Counted from the first letter of the stretch, positions 53,032 through 63,594 are shown. The stretch: 64,000 nt of DNA from Spirosomataceae bacterium TFI 002 (GCA_900230115.1 LT907983.1:4944774-5008773); one strand, 5' to 3'. Program-made: numbers and translations. The notes: generated by a model not told the origin, from the letters alone.

Positions 53032-56000
53032 ATGAAATCATACTTAAAGATTCTTTCCGCTTTTTCCATTCTGGGATTAGTTGTTTTTGCATGTGCCAAA
53101 ATGGCTCCCAATACGTCAGAAGATATTGGAATCAAGACCATTTTTCAATCGGCAGAAGATGCTAAAAATCAAATTGCTGAAACGTTAAAGAAAACATCCA
53201 TTCAGCTTGCTGACGGCTTAGAAATTAAGCTTTGGGCTACAGATAGTTTGTCTCCTGATCCTGTTGCATTGAGCATTGACAAAAACGGAGCGGTTTACAT
53301 TACAAGAGCCGTAAGGCCCACCACTTCAGAATTTGATATTCGTGGCCATAGAGATTGGATGACCGAAAGTATCAGAATGCAATCTATAGAGGACAGAAGA
53401 GCATTTTTGCATAAAATATTTTCAGACGAGAACAGCGAAGAAAACAATTGGTTGACCGACTTAAATGGTGACGGATTGCACAACTGGAAGGATCTCGCAG
53501 TTGAAAAAGAGGAAGTTTGGAAAATGGAGGACACCGATGGAGATGGCATTGCCGATAAATCCACAAGAGTTTTACAAGATTTCAACGAAGAAATTACTGA
53601 CGTTGCCAATGGTATTTTGGTACGTGATCACGACATGTTTGTTACAGTTGGCCCTGATATGTGGAGACTAGAAGATACAGACATGGATGGGTATTATGAC
53701 AAAAAAACGTCTTTATGCCGTGGATTTAATGTTCACATCGGTTTTGGAGGTCATGGCGTTTCTGGAATTATTGAAGGCCCAGATGGAAAAATATACTGGG
53801 GAGCAGGGGATATTGGAGCAAACTTGACAGATCTTTCAGGGAAAAATCATTTTTATCCTAACCAAGGTGTGATAGTACGTTGTAATCCTGACGGTAGTGA
53901 TTTCGAAGTATTTTCTCATGGTCACAGAAATACGCATGAGTTCGTTTTCGATCAATTTGGTAACTTAATCGCTGCTGATAATGACGGTGACCATCCTGGT
54001 GAAAGTGAGCGATTGGTTCATGTTGTAGAAGGTTCTGACTCTGGATGGAGAATAAACTGGCAATTTGGAAAATACACTGATCCATTAAATAATGGTTACA
54101 AGGTGTGGATGGATGAGAAGTTATTCGTTCCTCGTTGGGATGGTCAGGCTTCTTACATTATTCCTCCAATTCAAAATTTTCATAACGGACCTACTGGAAT
54201 GGTTTTCAACCCAGGAGCAGGTTTAGGAAAAAAATGGCAAAATCGTTTTTTCTTGGTTGAGTTTGTTGGGAACCCTACACGTTCGCACATTTGGTCATTC
54301 TCTCTTAGACCCAATGGAGCAAGTTTTGAGCTGAAAGATGATATCGATATGATGAGTGGATTGCTTCCTACCGGTATGCGATTTGCACCAGATGGTTCAC
54401 TTTTCTTCTCTGACTGGTTGAATGGATGGGATGTAAAAAGTGCAGGCCGTGTATGGAGAATTGATGTTGATAGCAAGTCAAACGATTTAGCAGAACTTCG
54501 CAAGAAAACTGAATTTTTAGTAAAATCGGACTTCGATCAAGTTGGTACTGATAGCTTGGCTACTTTATTGGCTTGGGAAGACATGAGAATTCGTCAAAAA
54601 GCTCAGTTTGAATTAGTAGCAAGAGGAAATAGTTCTGCAAGTGTTTTCTTTGGCAATTTGGATAAAACTACCAATCAGCTTTCTAGAATTCACTCTATTT
54701 GGGGTTTAGGTCAAATCCTTTATAAAGATGCCTCAATAGGAAATAAATTAATGACTTACTTAAATGATGTAGATGCAGAGGTAGTAGCTCAATCTGCTAA
54801 AGTAATTGGTGATGCGAGATTCAAGGCTGCGGAAAGTGCTTTATTAGGACTTTTGAAAAGCCCAAATCCTCGAATTCAATTTTACGCAGCACAAGCTTTA
54901 GGTAGAATAGAGGCACAATCTGCTACGGAGCCATTATTGAAAATGTTAAGTGACAATGCTGACAAAGACGTTTACATGCGTCATGTTGCTGTATTGGCAT
55001 TAGGAAGAATTGGAAACGCATCAAGGCTAGCCGAAACTGCAAAATCAAATGATAGAGCAGTAAGAATGGGTGGTTTACTGGCACTTCGTAGAATGAAAAA
55101 TGCTAATGTCGCACTTTTCTTAAATGATATAGATGAGCATATTGTCACTGATGCCGCAAGAGCTATCAATGACGATTTCAGTATTGAAGCTGCATTACCT
55201 GCACTAGCACAAGCTTTGGCTACTTCTAAAGTAACAAATGAGGCATTTGTGAGAAGAGCAATTAACGCAAACCTTAGAGTTGGTGATGATGCTTCGTTAG
55301 ATAGGTTAATTGCCTATGCAAAACGCAATGACATCACGCCAGAACTAAGAGCAGAAGCAATGGCAACTCTATCTACTTGGTCAAATCCGTCAGTTTTGGA
55401 CAGGGTTGATGGTAGGTATCGTGGTGAATTTAAGCGTAGTGATGTTGCTCTTAAATCCAAAGTGGAAGGTTTGATTGGGCCGTTTTTAACCAGTGAAGAT
55501 GAAGAGGTAAAAGTTGCCGCGATTCAGTTGGTAAGCCGATTGGGACTGACAAAATACGGTGATCAATTATTCGGCTTGTTAACAAAAGCAAAGAAAAGTG
55601 AAGTCAAAGAAGGTATCTTGGAAGCTTTGGTAAGCATGAAGTCGGCAAAAGCAGGTGAAGCAGTGAGCATTGGTTTACAAGACGGTTCTCGCTCTGTACG
55701 CACAGAAGCTTTAAAATACCTTGACCAAGTTAACATGAACGCTGCGACTTTCTCAAAAGTGGCAATGGGCTTACTTGCGAACGGAAGTGTGAAAGAAAAG
55801 CAGCAGCTCGTAAGCGTTATGAGTAAATTACCATTGAGCAATACTACTCCAATTTTTGAAAAACTAATCGCCGATTATGCAAAAGGAGATTTGGATCAAA
55901 ACTTAAACCTCGAATTGGAAGAAGCCTTAACTGCATCCAATGCACAATCACTATTAGATAAGTTTAATTCAACCAAACCTAAAGGTGATGGTTTGGAAGC

Positions 56001-56439
56001 CTTTAAAGACGCCCTATATGGTGGTGATTATATGGCAGGTCGTCAATTTTTCAGGAATAACTCTACTGCACAATGTTCTAGATGCCATATGGTTCAAGGG
56101 CAAGGTGGACAAGTAGGTCCTGATCTTAGTAAAATAGGAAGTGAGCTTGATAGAGAACAAATTTTGGAAGCTTTGATTGCACCAAGTGCAAGGTTGGCTC
56201 CAGGTTTTGGATTTGTAAGTTTGACTTTGAAAGATGGTCAAGAAGTAAATGGAGTTCTTATGAAAGAGTCCAAAGATGAACTTGAACTACATACTGACGA
56301 AGCGGCGGAGCCTTTAAGAGTTGCAACTGCCAGAATCGCACGGAGAGAAAACATGCCATCAAGTATGCCTCCAATGGGACTTATCATGAGTAAGCGTGAG
56401 ATCCGAGATGTGGTAGCATACCTAAGTGCAATGAAATAA
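53032..56439 (+). CDS. PVC-type cytochrome with HEAT repeats (dehydrogenase-like)
   Basis: 1135 residues. Lipobox Cys21 (VVFACAK). An N-terminal propeller of the PVC-type dehydrogenase group (DGLEIKLWATDSLSPDPVALSIDKNGAVYITRAV; GVSGIIEGPDGKIYWGAGD; LPTGMRFAPDGSLFFSDW). It is followed by about 450 residues of HEAT-like repeats (AAQALGRIEAQSATEPLLKML). A heme c motif CSRCH (Cys1015, Cys1018, His1019) lies near the end, followed by a QGGQVGPDLSKIG/LTLKDGQEVNGVLMKES region. This architecture is known from Planctomycetes and Bacteroidota. It may oxidise a sugar or alcohol at the surface. Confidence 0.9.
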   Translation: MKSYLKILSAFSILGLVVFACAKMAPNTSEDIGIKTIFQSAEDAKNQIAETLKKTSIQLADGLEIKLWATDSLSPDPVALSIDKNGAVYITRAVRPTTSEFDIRGHRDWMTESIRMQSIEDRRAFLHKIFSDENSEENNWLTDLNGDGLHNWKDLAVEKEEVWKMEDTDGDGIADKSTRVLQDFNEEITDVANGILVRDHDMFVTVGPDMWRLEDTDMDGYYDKKTSLCRGFNVHIGFGGHGVSGIIEGPDGKIYWGAGDIGANLTDLSGKNHFYPNQGVIVRCNPDGSDFEVFSHGHRNTHEFVFDQFGNLIAADNDGDHPGESERLVHVVEGSDSGWRINWQFGKYTDPLNNGYKVWMDEKLFVPRWDGQASYIIPPIQNFHNGPTGMVFNPGAGLGKKWQNRFFLVEFVGNPTRSHIWSFSLRPNGASFELKDDIDMMSGLLPTGMRFAPDGSLFFSDWLNGWDVKSAGRVWRIDVDSKSNDLAELRKKTEFLVKSDFDQVGTDSLATLLAWEDMRIRQKAQFELVARGNSSASVFFGNLDKTTNQLSRIHSIWGLGQILYKDASIGNKLMTYLNDVDAEVVAQSAKVIGDARFKAAESALLGLLKSPNPRIQFYAAQALGRIEAQSATEPLLKMLSDNADKDVYMRHVAVLALGRIGNASRLAETAKSNDRAVRMGGLLALRRMKNANVALFLNDIDEHIVTDAARAINDDFSIEAALPALAQALATSKVTNEAFVRRAINANLRVGDDASLDRLIAYAKRNDITPELRAEAMATLSTWSNPSVLDRVDGRYRGEFKRSDVALKSKVEGLIGPFLTSEDEEVKVAAIQLVSRLGLTKYGDQLFGLLTKAKKSEVKEGILEALVSMKSAKAGEAVSIGLQDGSRSVRTEALKYLDQVNMNAATFSKVAMGLLANGSVKEKQQLVSVMSKLPLSNTTPIFEKLIADYAKGDLDQNLNLELEEALTASNAQSLLDKFNSTKPKGDGLEAFKDALYGGDYMAGRQFFRNNSTAQCSRCHMVQGQGGQVGPDLSKIGSELDREQILEALIAPSARLAPGFGFVSLTLKDGQEVNGVLMKESKDELELHTDEAAEPLRVATARIARRENMPSSMPPMGLIMSKREIRDVVAYLSAMK

Positions 56440-56470
56440 GTAAGTAGTAAACAATGAAGTTTTAGCAAAG

Positions 56471-56506
56471 GAGGCTGCCTCAATTTATGAGGCAGCCTCT
56501 TTTTTT
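56471..56506 (+). terminator. Strong terminator between convergent genes
   Basis: GAGGCTGCCTCA-ATTTA-TGAGGCAGCCTC is a perfect 12-bp stem with a 5-base loop, followed by seven T. It ends the cytochrome gene. Confidence 0.93.
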
Positions 56507-56548
56507 GTCAATTAGAAATACTGAAGATGCTTAAGGCGATATAGACCC

Positions 56549-56830
56549 TTACTCTTTATAGTGCTTTTCGATCCACTTTTTCACTTTAACTAATCTATAT
56601 ATTCCAAAAATTAAAATGATAGGACTGGCTACTAAGAAACCAATAGCTAGTGATTTTAGGTCGGAGAAATAGCTGATTTTTAACAAAGAAATCCCGGTAA
56701 TAAAGAATGCAATTGCCGATCTAAAGTAAGCCAAAAATGTACGCTCATTTGCAAGCTTTGTTCTTTCTACTGCAAGCCAGTCGCGTAGAATAAGCTTTGA
56801 TTCTTCTGTTCCTTTTGGTGAGTTCTGCAT
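56549..56830 (-). CDS. DUF202-family small membrane protein
   Basis: 93 residues. The DUF202 signature LAVERTKLANERTFLAYFRSAIAFFITGISLLKI occupies the first half, and a second helix (LAIGFLVASPIILIFGIYRLV) follows. Function unknown. It follows the esterase-like gene by 8 bp in the same direction, so the two may share a transcript. Confidence 0.88.
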   Translation of the reverse strand: MQNSPKGTEESKLILRDWLAVERTKLANERTFLAYFRSAIAFFITGISLLKISYFSDLKSLAIGFLVASPIILIFGIYRLVKVKKWIEKHYKE

Positions 56831-56838
56831 TGATTATT

Positions 56839-59139
56839 TTAGTATTTAAAAATCTTCTTTACCATGTGATTTTCAGAAGAGTCCACTATAATGTTATAAT
56901 ATCCTGGAGCAAGTGCATTTAAGTCAATATCTATCGCATCTCCGTTCCAAATTGCCATGTCAACAGACCTCACAATCTTGCCAATTGCATTATAAACAGC
57001 AATGTTAACGCTTTTTTGAGTCTTAGAGGCCGCAATACTAACTTGATTAGGGGTAGGGTTGGGGTAAACCACTATAATTTCTTTATTAGGGTCAATTTTA
57101 AAATCAATTTCATTGGACAGCGGAGACCCGCAACCATCGCCGTCGTCAAAATATAGTACTGCACGATTGCTGTAAATACCTGGTGAAGCTGGTTTGTAAA
57201 TAGGATCAGTATCATTAAGCGTAGGTGGTCCTCCTTGCCATTCAAATACAACATTGCTGGAATAATCTGCAGCATTTGCAATTCTTAATGTATAAGGATC
57301 TTCCAGTACGATTTGAGGTGGTTCCGGGTGATCAATAAATGAAACAATAAACGGCTCAGTTTCTATACTTGGACAAGCTCCATTATACTTGCCAGCGAAT
57401 TGAACGATGGTATCGGAAGTTAATGTTACTTGGGAATTTGCTACTTCTCCATTCCAAGAGAATTCATTCCAAGCCCCATTGGCTTCAATTTCTACAACTC
57501 TACCGGTACAAGTAACTATGCTGTGAGAGGTGGAATCAAAAGTACCGTCACTTATTTCAAAAGTTGGGTTAATAGCAAATGCTGGTATTTCTATTTTATT
57601 ATAAACCTTTGCTGGAGAGTTACCAATTTTGCAGCCATAAGAATTGTACACCTCAAATGCCAATTCAGCATTATCATTAATGTAAAAAGAATGATTTTCG
57701 TTTCCGTTGTTCCATAAGATAGAATCAAATTGCTCAGAGCTAGATATGAGCAAAGAATCCCCAGCACATAGGCTATCGCTTAGGCTAGTAATAGTAGGAT
57801 TGGACTCAAATTTAATACCTGAAATATCAATACTGGTACCAATTTTATAATTCAATAGGCTATCAAAAACGATTGCAGAAAACTGGCCACTTTTAGCTGT
57901 TTTGCTATCTTCATTAGAATTATCACTCCATTGGTAAATACTTTGATCACTTTTGGTTTTTATAGTTAATCCGTCGTTGTTGCATTCAATTGAAAGTTCG
58001 GCCAAAGGATTTGTAAGAATTGGATTGCTTTCATCCAAAAAGCCTCCGTCAATCTTCTCAAACCATGCTTGTGCTAAGTCGGTAAGACCATTCTGCGTCG
58101 ATGTATTGCCAAAGTGTGTGCCGTCAACCCTAGGTTGCATAACAGGGTCAGTATAAGGCCCAGTAAAGGCATTTAGCCCAGGAGTTTTAACTAAATCTCT
58201 TTGGTCATTTAATACAACTTCGCTTGTTGCTCCTGCGGAAAATGAAACTTCTGATATCATCCATGGCACATTGAAACCAAAATCCTCTCTAGACTTCTCA
58301 ATGGTATATTTGATGTATTTGTAATACTCGCCAGGTCTTGGAATTCCAGGATTGGTGTCTGTTTCACCTAAGTGCCACAAAACAGCCCTTACTCCAAAAA
58401 GTGAAGCATAGTATTTGTGACTCATATCGAGGTGGTGATAGGGATATCCTACTGGTAAAGTTCCAAATGTGAGAATGTCGAATGCTGGGATTTCGTCTCT
58501 GCTATCTGACCAATTGGAACTAAAAGTAGCCTGCCAAGCCGCATTGAAAAACAAAACAGGGACATCATATTTTGCGGCAATCATATCACCCAATTCTCCC
58601 CAGCACCAAGGTGATTTACCATAAGGTGCTATGTCGGAGTTATCTTCTATTTTTGAGATTTCAAGTCGATCAGGAGGAGTGAAGCTTAGGTTTTCATTGT
58701 AATAGTTTACTGAATTAACTCGGTCGTCTTGAGCTCCTCTTGCTCCAAAGTCAACTTTTCCTTGTGCATTGGATTGCCCACAAATGATATATACTTCTCC
58801 AACTCCAACTTTTTGAATCGTTTTTTGACTTTTTACAATTCCGTTTTTATAGCCTAGTACGGTTAGTTTATACCATCCACCCGGCATTTTGACTCTTTCT
58901 TGAAAATACCCTTTTGCAGTAGTATTGACCAAAGCTTTATTTGTAATGGTGGTGTCGGACTGAAATTGAGCAACAAGGCTATCCATTTTTTCCGACGAAG
59001 TACCATTGATAGCGATATAACCGAAGTTATCATTTCCTCTTTGAAAAACTGACCGCTCCACAGGAAAGTCAATATTAATTTGAGCTTGGCTGATTTGAAC
59101 TAATACGAAAAAGAAGATTGTGAATAGGAGTCGGGGCAT
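56839..59139 (-). CDS. Secreted SGNH/sialate-esterase-like protein with T9SS type A domain
   Basis: 766 residues from the ATG at 59139; an upstream in-frame start (59163) adds eight residues without a signal. The signal peptide runs to ISQAQIN. The hydrolase has the GQSNAQGKVDFG oxyanion/nucleophile box and AVLWHLGETDTNPG, the SGNH esterase pattern of sialate O-acetylesterases. Beta-rich Ig-like regions follow. The end (VVYPNPTPNQVSIAASKTQ...YNIIVDSSENHMVKKIFKY) is a type A T9SS sorting domain. It is probably an extracellular glycan esterase. Confidence 0.85.
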   Translation of the reverse strand: MPRLLFTIFFFVLVQISQAQINIDFPVERSVFQRGNDNFGYIAINGTSSEKMDSLVAQFQSDTTITNKALVNTTAKGYFQERVKMPGGWYKLTVLGYKNGIVKSQKTIQKVGVGEVYIICGQSNAQGKVDFGARGAQDDRVNSVNYYNENLSFTPPDRLEISKIEDNSDIAPYGKSPWCWGELGDMIAAKYDVPVLFFNAAWQATFSSNWSDSRDEIPAFDILTFGTLPVGYPYHHLDMSHKYYASLFGVRAVLWHLGETDTNPGIPRPGEYYKYIKYTIEKSREDFGFNVPWMISEVSFSAGATSEVVLNDQRDLVKTPGLNAFTGPYTDPVMQPRVDGTHFGNTSTQNGLTDLAQAWFEKIDGGFLDESNPILTNPLAELSIECNNDGLTIKTKSDQSIYQWSDNSNEDSKTAKSGQFSAIVFDSLLNYKIGTSIDISGIKFESNPTITSLSDSLCAGDSLLISSSEQFDSILWNNGNENHSFYINDNAELAFEVYNSYGCKIGNSPAKVYNKIEIPAFAINPTFEISDGTFDSTSHSIVTCTGRVVEIEANGAWNEFSWNGEVANSQVTLTSDTIVQFAGKYNGACPSIETEPFIVSFIDHPEPPQIVLEDPYTLRIANAADYSSNVVFEWQGGPPTLNDTDPIYKPASPGIYSNRAVLYFDDGDGCGSPLSNEIDFKIDPNKEIIVVYPNPTPNQVSIAASKTQKSVNIAVYNAIGKIVRSVDMAIWNGDAIDIDLNALAPGYYNIIVDSSENHMVKKIFKY

Positions 59140-59188
59140 TGCAAAAGCTTGATGTCTTTGCAATTTACTATTTTAAGACAAAAACTGA

Positions 59189-61297
59189 TTATTTCAGAAT
59201 TGAAAAACTCCCATTTTTGATGATTACGTCATCATTGTCCAAAATGATCCTAAGGTCAAAATAATAGTTGCCATTACTAGCTTCATTAACCTTGGGTGTC
59301 CATTGGAAATTTGGGTCTTTACTGGCATAAACCACTAAGCCTCTTCGATTTAGAATTTTGAATTCTACTGTTTTTATTCTTTTCGTATTACCTATCAAAA
59401 ATAGGGCATCGTTAATTCCGTCAGAATTAGGAGTAAAAGCTGTTGGGATGAAAATTTTAGGGTCAAGTTCTTTTAACACAACATTGGAAAAACTTGAACC
59501 CGCACTACTTTTGGCTTGAACTCTAAATGTGGCCTCATCTTGAAACAAAGCTAGGTTTGGATCATATTTAAAAATGTCACCTTCCAGTTCGTAAAATGAT
59601 TTATCCAAATTCCCAGAAGCTCCTTTGGTAAGAATTTCATACTTGTCAACAGGGCTAGTAAATGGGCTTTCTTTGGTCCATTCTAAAGTCTTATTGTCTT
59701 TAAAATTCAAGTAAATGGTACATATAGGGTCGCTAATTGGGCTTGAACTACCACATTCATCTTGAGCTTGGACTTTGAAACAGTAGGATTTTTCTGAGGC
59801 ATCAAGCTTTGTAGTGTATTTACTACTTGGAGCTTTTAAAGTGTCTGCAATAGAATAATTATTCCCCGATTTTTGATAAATAAAATATTGGGTTAGTGGG
59901 TATACACTAGATTGTATTTCGTCAATATTTAAGACTGCCTTCTCTTCCGCATTGATACTCGCAACGAGAGAGAAGTTTTGTTCAATTTTACGGTCGCTCG
60001 GTTTGTAGCATTTTAAATTGGACCTTACTTCACTTCTAAAGTTAATACCTCTATTGTTTCCTTCCACAAAGGTGGTTGTGTAGTAGCAAATTACTCTGTC
60101 ACAACCAAAGATCTCATGATCTATAGAGTCTTGTTTTGGCAGAATGGTTTTCCCACCTGGATACAGAATTTGGTTCTCAATGATCTCAAGCTTCTGTTGC
60201 GTTACTTTGACGAAGTTGTCTTTGTTATCTGCAACTTCTTTGTAGGGTAAAGGGTATTGCTCAAAAAATACTCGCTGTTTTCCTGAAAGCTGTTTAATCT
60301 GTGTAATAGGAGTCGTACATATTTCGGCAGATTCTTCAACACGGCAGCCCGTTTGCTCTTTTTTCAACATAAAGCAGCTTTGCTTCGTGCTTTCGTCAAA
60401 AGTCACTGTTCTTCTACCTGGCTTTAAACCTTTTGCCACAGGGGTATCAGAATATGTTCCACCGAGGTCACGTCGAAATAGTGAATATGTAGATGCCAAG
60501 CCTCCTTTTACATCTAATTCCATTCCCTTGTCATTGAGCAAAAGTGCATCTATATTAGCATTAAAGGGTATTGATAAGCCGGTAGTTGGTACTTGATCTG
60601 GATTTGCAATGTAATCTGATCCAATATCGCCGCTACAGTTTTTGCTTTGATCATTATAAACTCCTCTCACATAAATTCGCTGTGGTAGGGGTAAATCAAA
60701 AGTTTTTTCAAAAGGCAAATCTTCTGCTTTTACTGTTTGAATTATGGTATTGAACTTGTTATTACTGATTTCGTAGTAGTCGTAATCATTGAGCAGGGAA
60801 TCTGCAGGAATTGCGAGCGAAAATGAAGTTCTATTACAGGCACTAAAAGAGTAATAGGCTTTGTTCGACTGGCGTACCACATGGTTTTTACAAGCATACA
60901 TTGGTTTGCCGTCTTTTGTACCATACTGAATGATTGTAAATATGGTAGGATTAACAAAACCAGTATAGCGATATCGGTCTACAAAAGGAACATTTGGGTT
61001 GAGGGCTTCAGGTCCTTGACCTTGATAAACGAAGTTATAACGGATATTTTCTCCTCCAGATTTATCTTTAACAATTACTGTTTTGGGAGCACAAAAAGTG
61101 AATTCTTCTAAGTTAAAATCCCCTTTTACCGAACCTTCTGGCTGGTTACAAAGGTTTTGAGCACTTATTCCAAAATGACTAAATATCAAAAGTAGGACGA
61201 AACCTAGTCGGTAAGAAAGGTTAATATGTTTGCTTTTTCTTGACAATATTTTGAGATAATTAAATCTTCGTCCAGCAAAGGTACAATACAATAACAT
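59189..61297 (-). CDS. Secreted protein with CHU_C (T9SS type B) domain
   Basis: 702 residues. A hydrophobic segment after a basic N-terminus (NLSYRLGFVLLLIFSHFGISAQN) acts as signal peptide, although the true start may be inside the first 30 residues. The body holds beta-sandwich repeats with cysteine pairs. The end (IFIPTAFTPNSDGINDALFLIGNTKRIKTVEFKILNRRGLVVYASKDPNFQWTPKVNEASNGNYYFDL) is the gliding-motility-associated C-terminal (CHU_C) domain. It probably attaches to the cell surface through T9SS. It lies 49 bp upstream of the esterase-like gene. Confidence 0.88.
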   Translation of the reverse strand: MLLYCTFAGRRFNYLKILSRKSKHINLSYRLGFVLLLIFSHFGISAQNLCNQPEGSVKGDFNLEEFTFCAPKTVIVKDKSGGENIRYNFVYQGQGPEALNPNVPFVDRYRYTGFVNPTIFTIIQYGTKDGKPMYACKNHVVRQSNKAYYSFSACNRTSFSLAIPADSLLNDYDYYEISNNKFNTIIQTVKAEDLPFEKTFDLPLPQRIYVRGVYNDQSKNCSGDIGSDYIANPDQVPTTGLSIPFNANIDALLLNDKGMELDVKGGLASTYSLFRRDLGGTYSDTPVAKGLKPGRRTVTFDESTKQSCFMLKKEQTGCRVEESAEICTTPITQIKQLSGKQRVFFEQYPLPYKEVADNKDNFVKVTQQKLEIIENQILYPGGKTILPKQDSIDHEIFGCDRVICYYTTTFVEGNNRGINFRSEVRSNLKCYKPSDRKIEQNFSLVASINAEEKAVLNIDEIQSSVYPLTQYFIYQKSGNNYSIADTLKAPSSKYTTKLDASEKSYCFKVQAQDECGSSSPISDPICTIYLNFKDNKTLEWTKESPFTSPVDKYEILTKGASGNLDKSFYELEGDIFKYDPNLALFQDEATFRVQAKSSAGSSFSNVVLKELDPKIFIPTAFTPNSDGINDALFLIGNTKRIKTVEFKILNRRGLVVYASKDPNFQWTPKVNEASNGNYYFDLRIILDNDDVIIKNGSFSILK

Positions 61298-61483
61298 AAT
61301 ATTTGAATCATTATTATTGCAAAACCAATTGCGGATGGAAATTTACACTTCTCTACTTCTATTGAAAAAATCGTGCCGCTAAGGTATTTTAAATTTTGGA
61401 CCTCATTGATGACCAACACTGTGAACCCAAAACTCATTGGAATTTTTAAATTGATTGAGCTTTTTCGACCTTGCTAGCAACAA

Positions 61484-61519
61484 ATAAAGCCTGCTCCAAA
61501 AAATTGAAACAGGCTTTAT
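61484..61519. terminator. Hairpin downstream of the Gfo/Idh/MocA gene
   Basis: ATAAAGCCTG and CAGGCTTTAT form a perfect 10-bp stem with a 16-base loop. T-rich flanks on both strands suggest a bidirectional terminator. Confidence 0.65.
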
Positions 61520-61546
61520 GTTTTTATCAAATTTTAAGACGGATTC

Positions 61547-62875
61547 TTAAACTACTGGTTTCCATCCTTTTTCGTATTCTCTACTCCAATCTTTCATCGC
61601 TCCTTTGTGATTTGGTTTTCCTGTTACAGGATCAATTTGCAATGTTGCACTGTGTTTTTGAGCCATATTACCTAGGTGACAAAGTAAAGTACTCTTCACA
61701 GCTTCAGCAATAGGAGAGTTAGGTGTTGCCTGACCTTTGACACATTTCAAGAAGTTGTCAAAGTGGAAATTATCTAATCCACTTATTCCTGTGGTATCAG
61801 TTCCTTCCATTCCTTCACCTTCTCTTTTGTTAGCAATTTCTTTACCACTTTTGTCAAATATTTGGTAACCAGCTCTATCTACATAAGCAGATCCCGTTGT
61901 TCCATATATGTAAGTTCCTCTTCCTGCACCATCTTTATATGACGAAGAACCATTACAGCTTCTACCTTCCCAGTTGAGCATTTTATTACCCGCAAACTTG
62001 AAAGACGCAATTTGAGTATCATAAAATTCCCAATCGTCGTCAAATGCAAATCGACCACCACTTGAGCTTACCTCAGTAGGTATATCTACGCCTAAAGCCC
62101 AGCGAGCTACATCCATTTCGTGTAGTCCGTTGTTTGAAATTTCGCCAGTTCCCCAGGTTTTAAACCAGTGCCAGTTGTAATGTACAATGTTGTCTCTGAA
62201 TTCTTCACGAGGTGCTGGACCTTGGAACAAATCCCAGTTTAACCATGATGGAACGGGTGCTTTTTTTCCAGTACCAATAGAACCTCTCCAGCTCTCATAA
62301 ATCGTTTTAGCATAATAAGTTTCGCCAATAACACCCTCTCTCAATTTCTTGATCAATTCTATCGTAGTAGGAGCAGAACGTTGTTGGTTTCCTATTTGAA
62401 GCACTTTTCCACTTTTGGCTTGAGCTTGTTGTAACCATAAACTCTCTTGTGGATTGTGACTACAAGGTTTTTCACAATATACATCCTTACCGGCTTGCAA
62501 TGCCATGATAGCCATAGGTGCATGCCAGTGGTCAGGTGAGGCTATTGTGATTGCATCAATATCTTTGTTTTCTAGTAGTTTTCTAAAGTCTTCTTCGCAC
62601 TTTACATTAGCAGGTACAATACTGCTCCATCGTTTTTTAATTTTATCGAATATTCGATTATCGACATCGCACAGTCCTACTATGTCAACCTGATCTTTAA
62701 AAGTATTAAGTGCAGATAGGTGAGCATTTACACGGCTATTGAGACCAGCATGTGCAAATCCAATTCTTTCATTGGCTCCGAGTATACGTCCGTAACTTTT
62801 GGCAGACATGGCAGTTGCCAATCCTCCAAATGCGAGGGCAGAGGTTTTTATAAATTTCCTTCTTGAATTTGTCAT
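61547..62875 (-). CDS. Gfo/Idh/MocA-family oxidoreductase, Tat-exported
   Basis: 442 residues. A twin-arginine signal (MTNSRRKFIKTSALAFGGLATAMSA) precedes the Rossmann domain (IGFAHAGLNSRV; VDIVGLCDVDNRIFDKI). The NAD(P)-sugar signature YCEKPCSHNPQ (Lys in the EKP motif) is intact. A C-terminal Gfo/Idh beta-sheet with MNYxNxWxxFxxWGTGE-like NWHWFKTWGTGEISNNGLHEMDVARWAL follows. Such Tat-secreted members usually oxidise sugars or related compounds in the envelope with tightly bound cofactor. Confidence 0.93.
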   Translation of the reverse strand: MTNSRRKFIKTSALAFGGLATAMSAKSYGRILGANERIGFAHAGLNSRVNAHLSALNTFKDQVDIVGLCDVDNRIFDKIKKRWSSIVPANVKCEEDFRKLLENKDIDAITIASPDHWHAPMAIMALQAGKDVYCEKPCSHNPQESLWLQQAQAKSGKVLQIGNQQRSAPTTIELIKKLREGVIGETYYAKTIYESWRGSIGTGKKAPVPSWLNWDLFQGPAPREEFRDNIVHYNWHWFKTWGTGEISNNGLHEMDVARWALGVDIPTEVSSSGGRFAFDDDWEFYDTQIASFKFAGNKMLNWEGRSCNGSSSYKDGAGRGTYIYGTTGSAYVDRAGYQIFDKSGKEIANKREGEGMEGTDTTGISGLDNFHFDNFLKCVKGQATPNSPIAEAVKSTLLCHLGNMAQKHSATLQIDPVTGKPNHKGAMKDWSREYEKGWKPVV

Positions 62876-63018
62876 AATCTAATTAGGGTTGAAATTTTTA
62901 ACAGTACAATATAAAAATGTTAGTCTTACATTTTACACCTCTCAGTATTTTATCATTAATATATGGTAAAATCCTATGGTTTATGCCTTAATTTGTTGGA
63001 TTAACATTACATATACAA

Positions 63019-63594
63019 ATGAGAATTTATTTATTGATAATTATCCTTACAATCATGTCACAAGGTAGTTTTGCACAGTACGACTCACATATTACTGGTA
63101 TTCAAGATGCTCCAAAAGATTACACTGGAGAGGGAGTTTTGCTTAGAATGATAGAAGGTGCTGGTTTTCGCTACTATTGGGCTACAGAAGGAATGAAGGA
63201 TATAGACGTTGCCGTAAAACCTTGCGAGGATTGCAGAACAGGCTTTGAAACAATAGAACATTTATATGGACTTTCGGAAATGGTACGATCAACAGTAATG
63301 TCGGAGGTTTATGACCGATCAAAATTAATGAAAACTACTTCTTTTGATGAGCTTATTGCTGCTACAAACAAGAACTGGGCTGATGCAGCGAATTATTTAA
63401 TGAAAGGAAATGGAAGTATAGACCAAATGGATATTGACTTTGGTAAGGGTTCTAAAGTTTCATTTTGGAACTTGCTCAATGGCCCACTTGCTGATGCCAT
63501 TTACCATACTGGTCAAGTGGTGACTTTTAGAAGAATAAGTGGCAATCCAATAAATCCTAAAGTCAATGTTTTTATGGGGAAATTGAATGATTGA
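63019..63594 (+). CDS. Exported DinB-like protein
   Basis: 191 residues with a signal peptide (MSQGSFAQ). The DinB four-helix-bundle pattern is present: FETIEHLYGLSEMVRSTV (metal-binding His), FDELIAATNKNW and LADAIYHTGQVVTFRRISGNPI (second His). Some family members are thiol transferases in the cytoplasm, so an exported member is unusual. No partner gene is clear; it is divergent from the Gfo/Idh/MocA gene. Confidence 0.75.
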   Translation: MRIYLLIIILTIMSQGSFAQYDSHITGIQDAPKDYTGEGVLLRMIEGAGFRYYWATEGMKDIDVAVKPCEDCRTGFETIEHLYGLSEMVRSTVMSEVYDRSKLMKTTSFDELIAATNKNWADAANYLMKGNGSIDQMDIDFGKGSKVSFWNLLNGPLADAIYHTGQVVTFRRISGNPINPKVNVFMGKLND

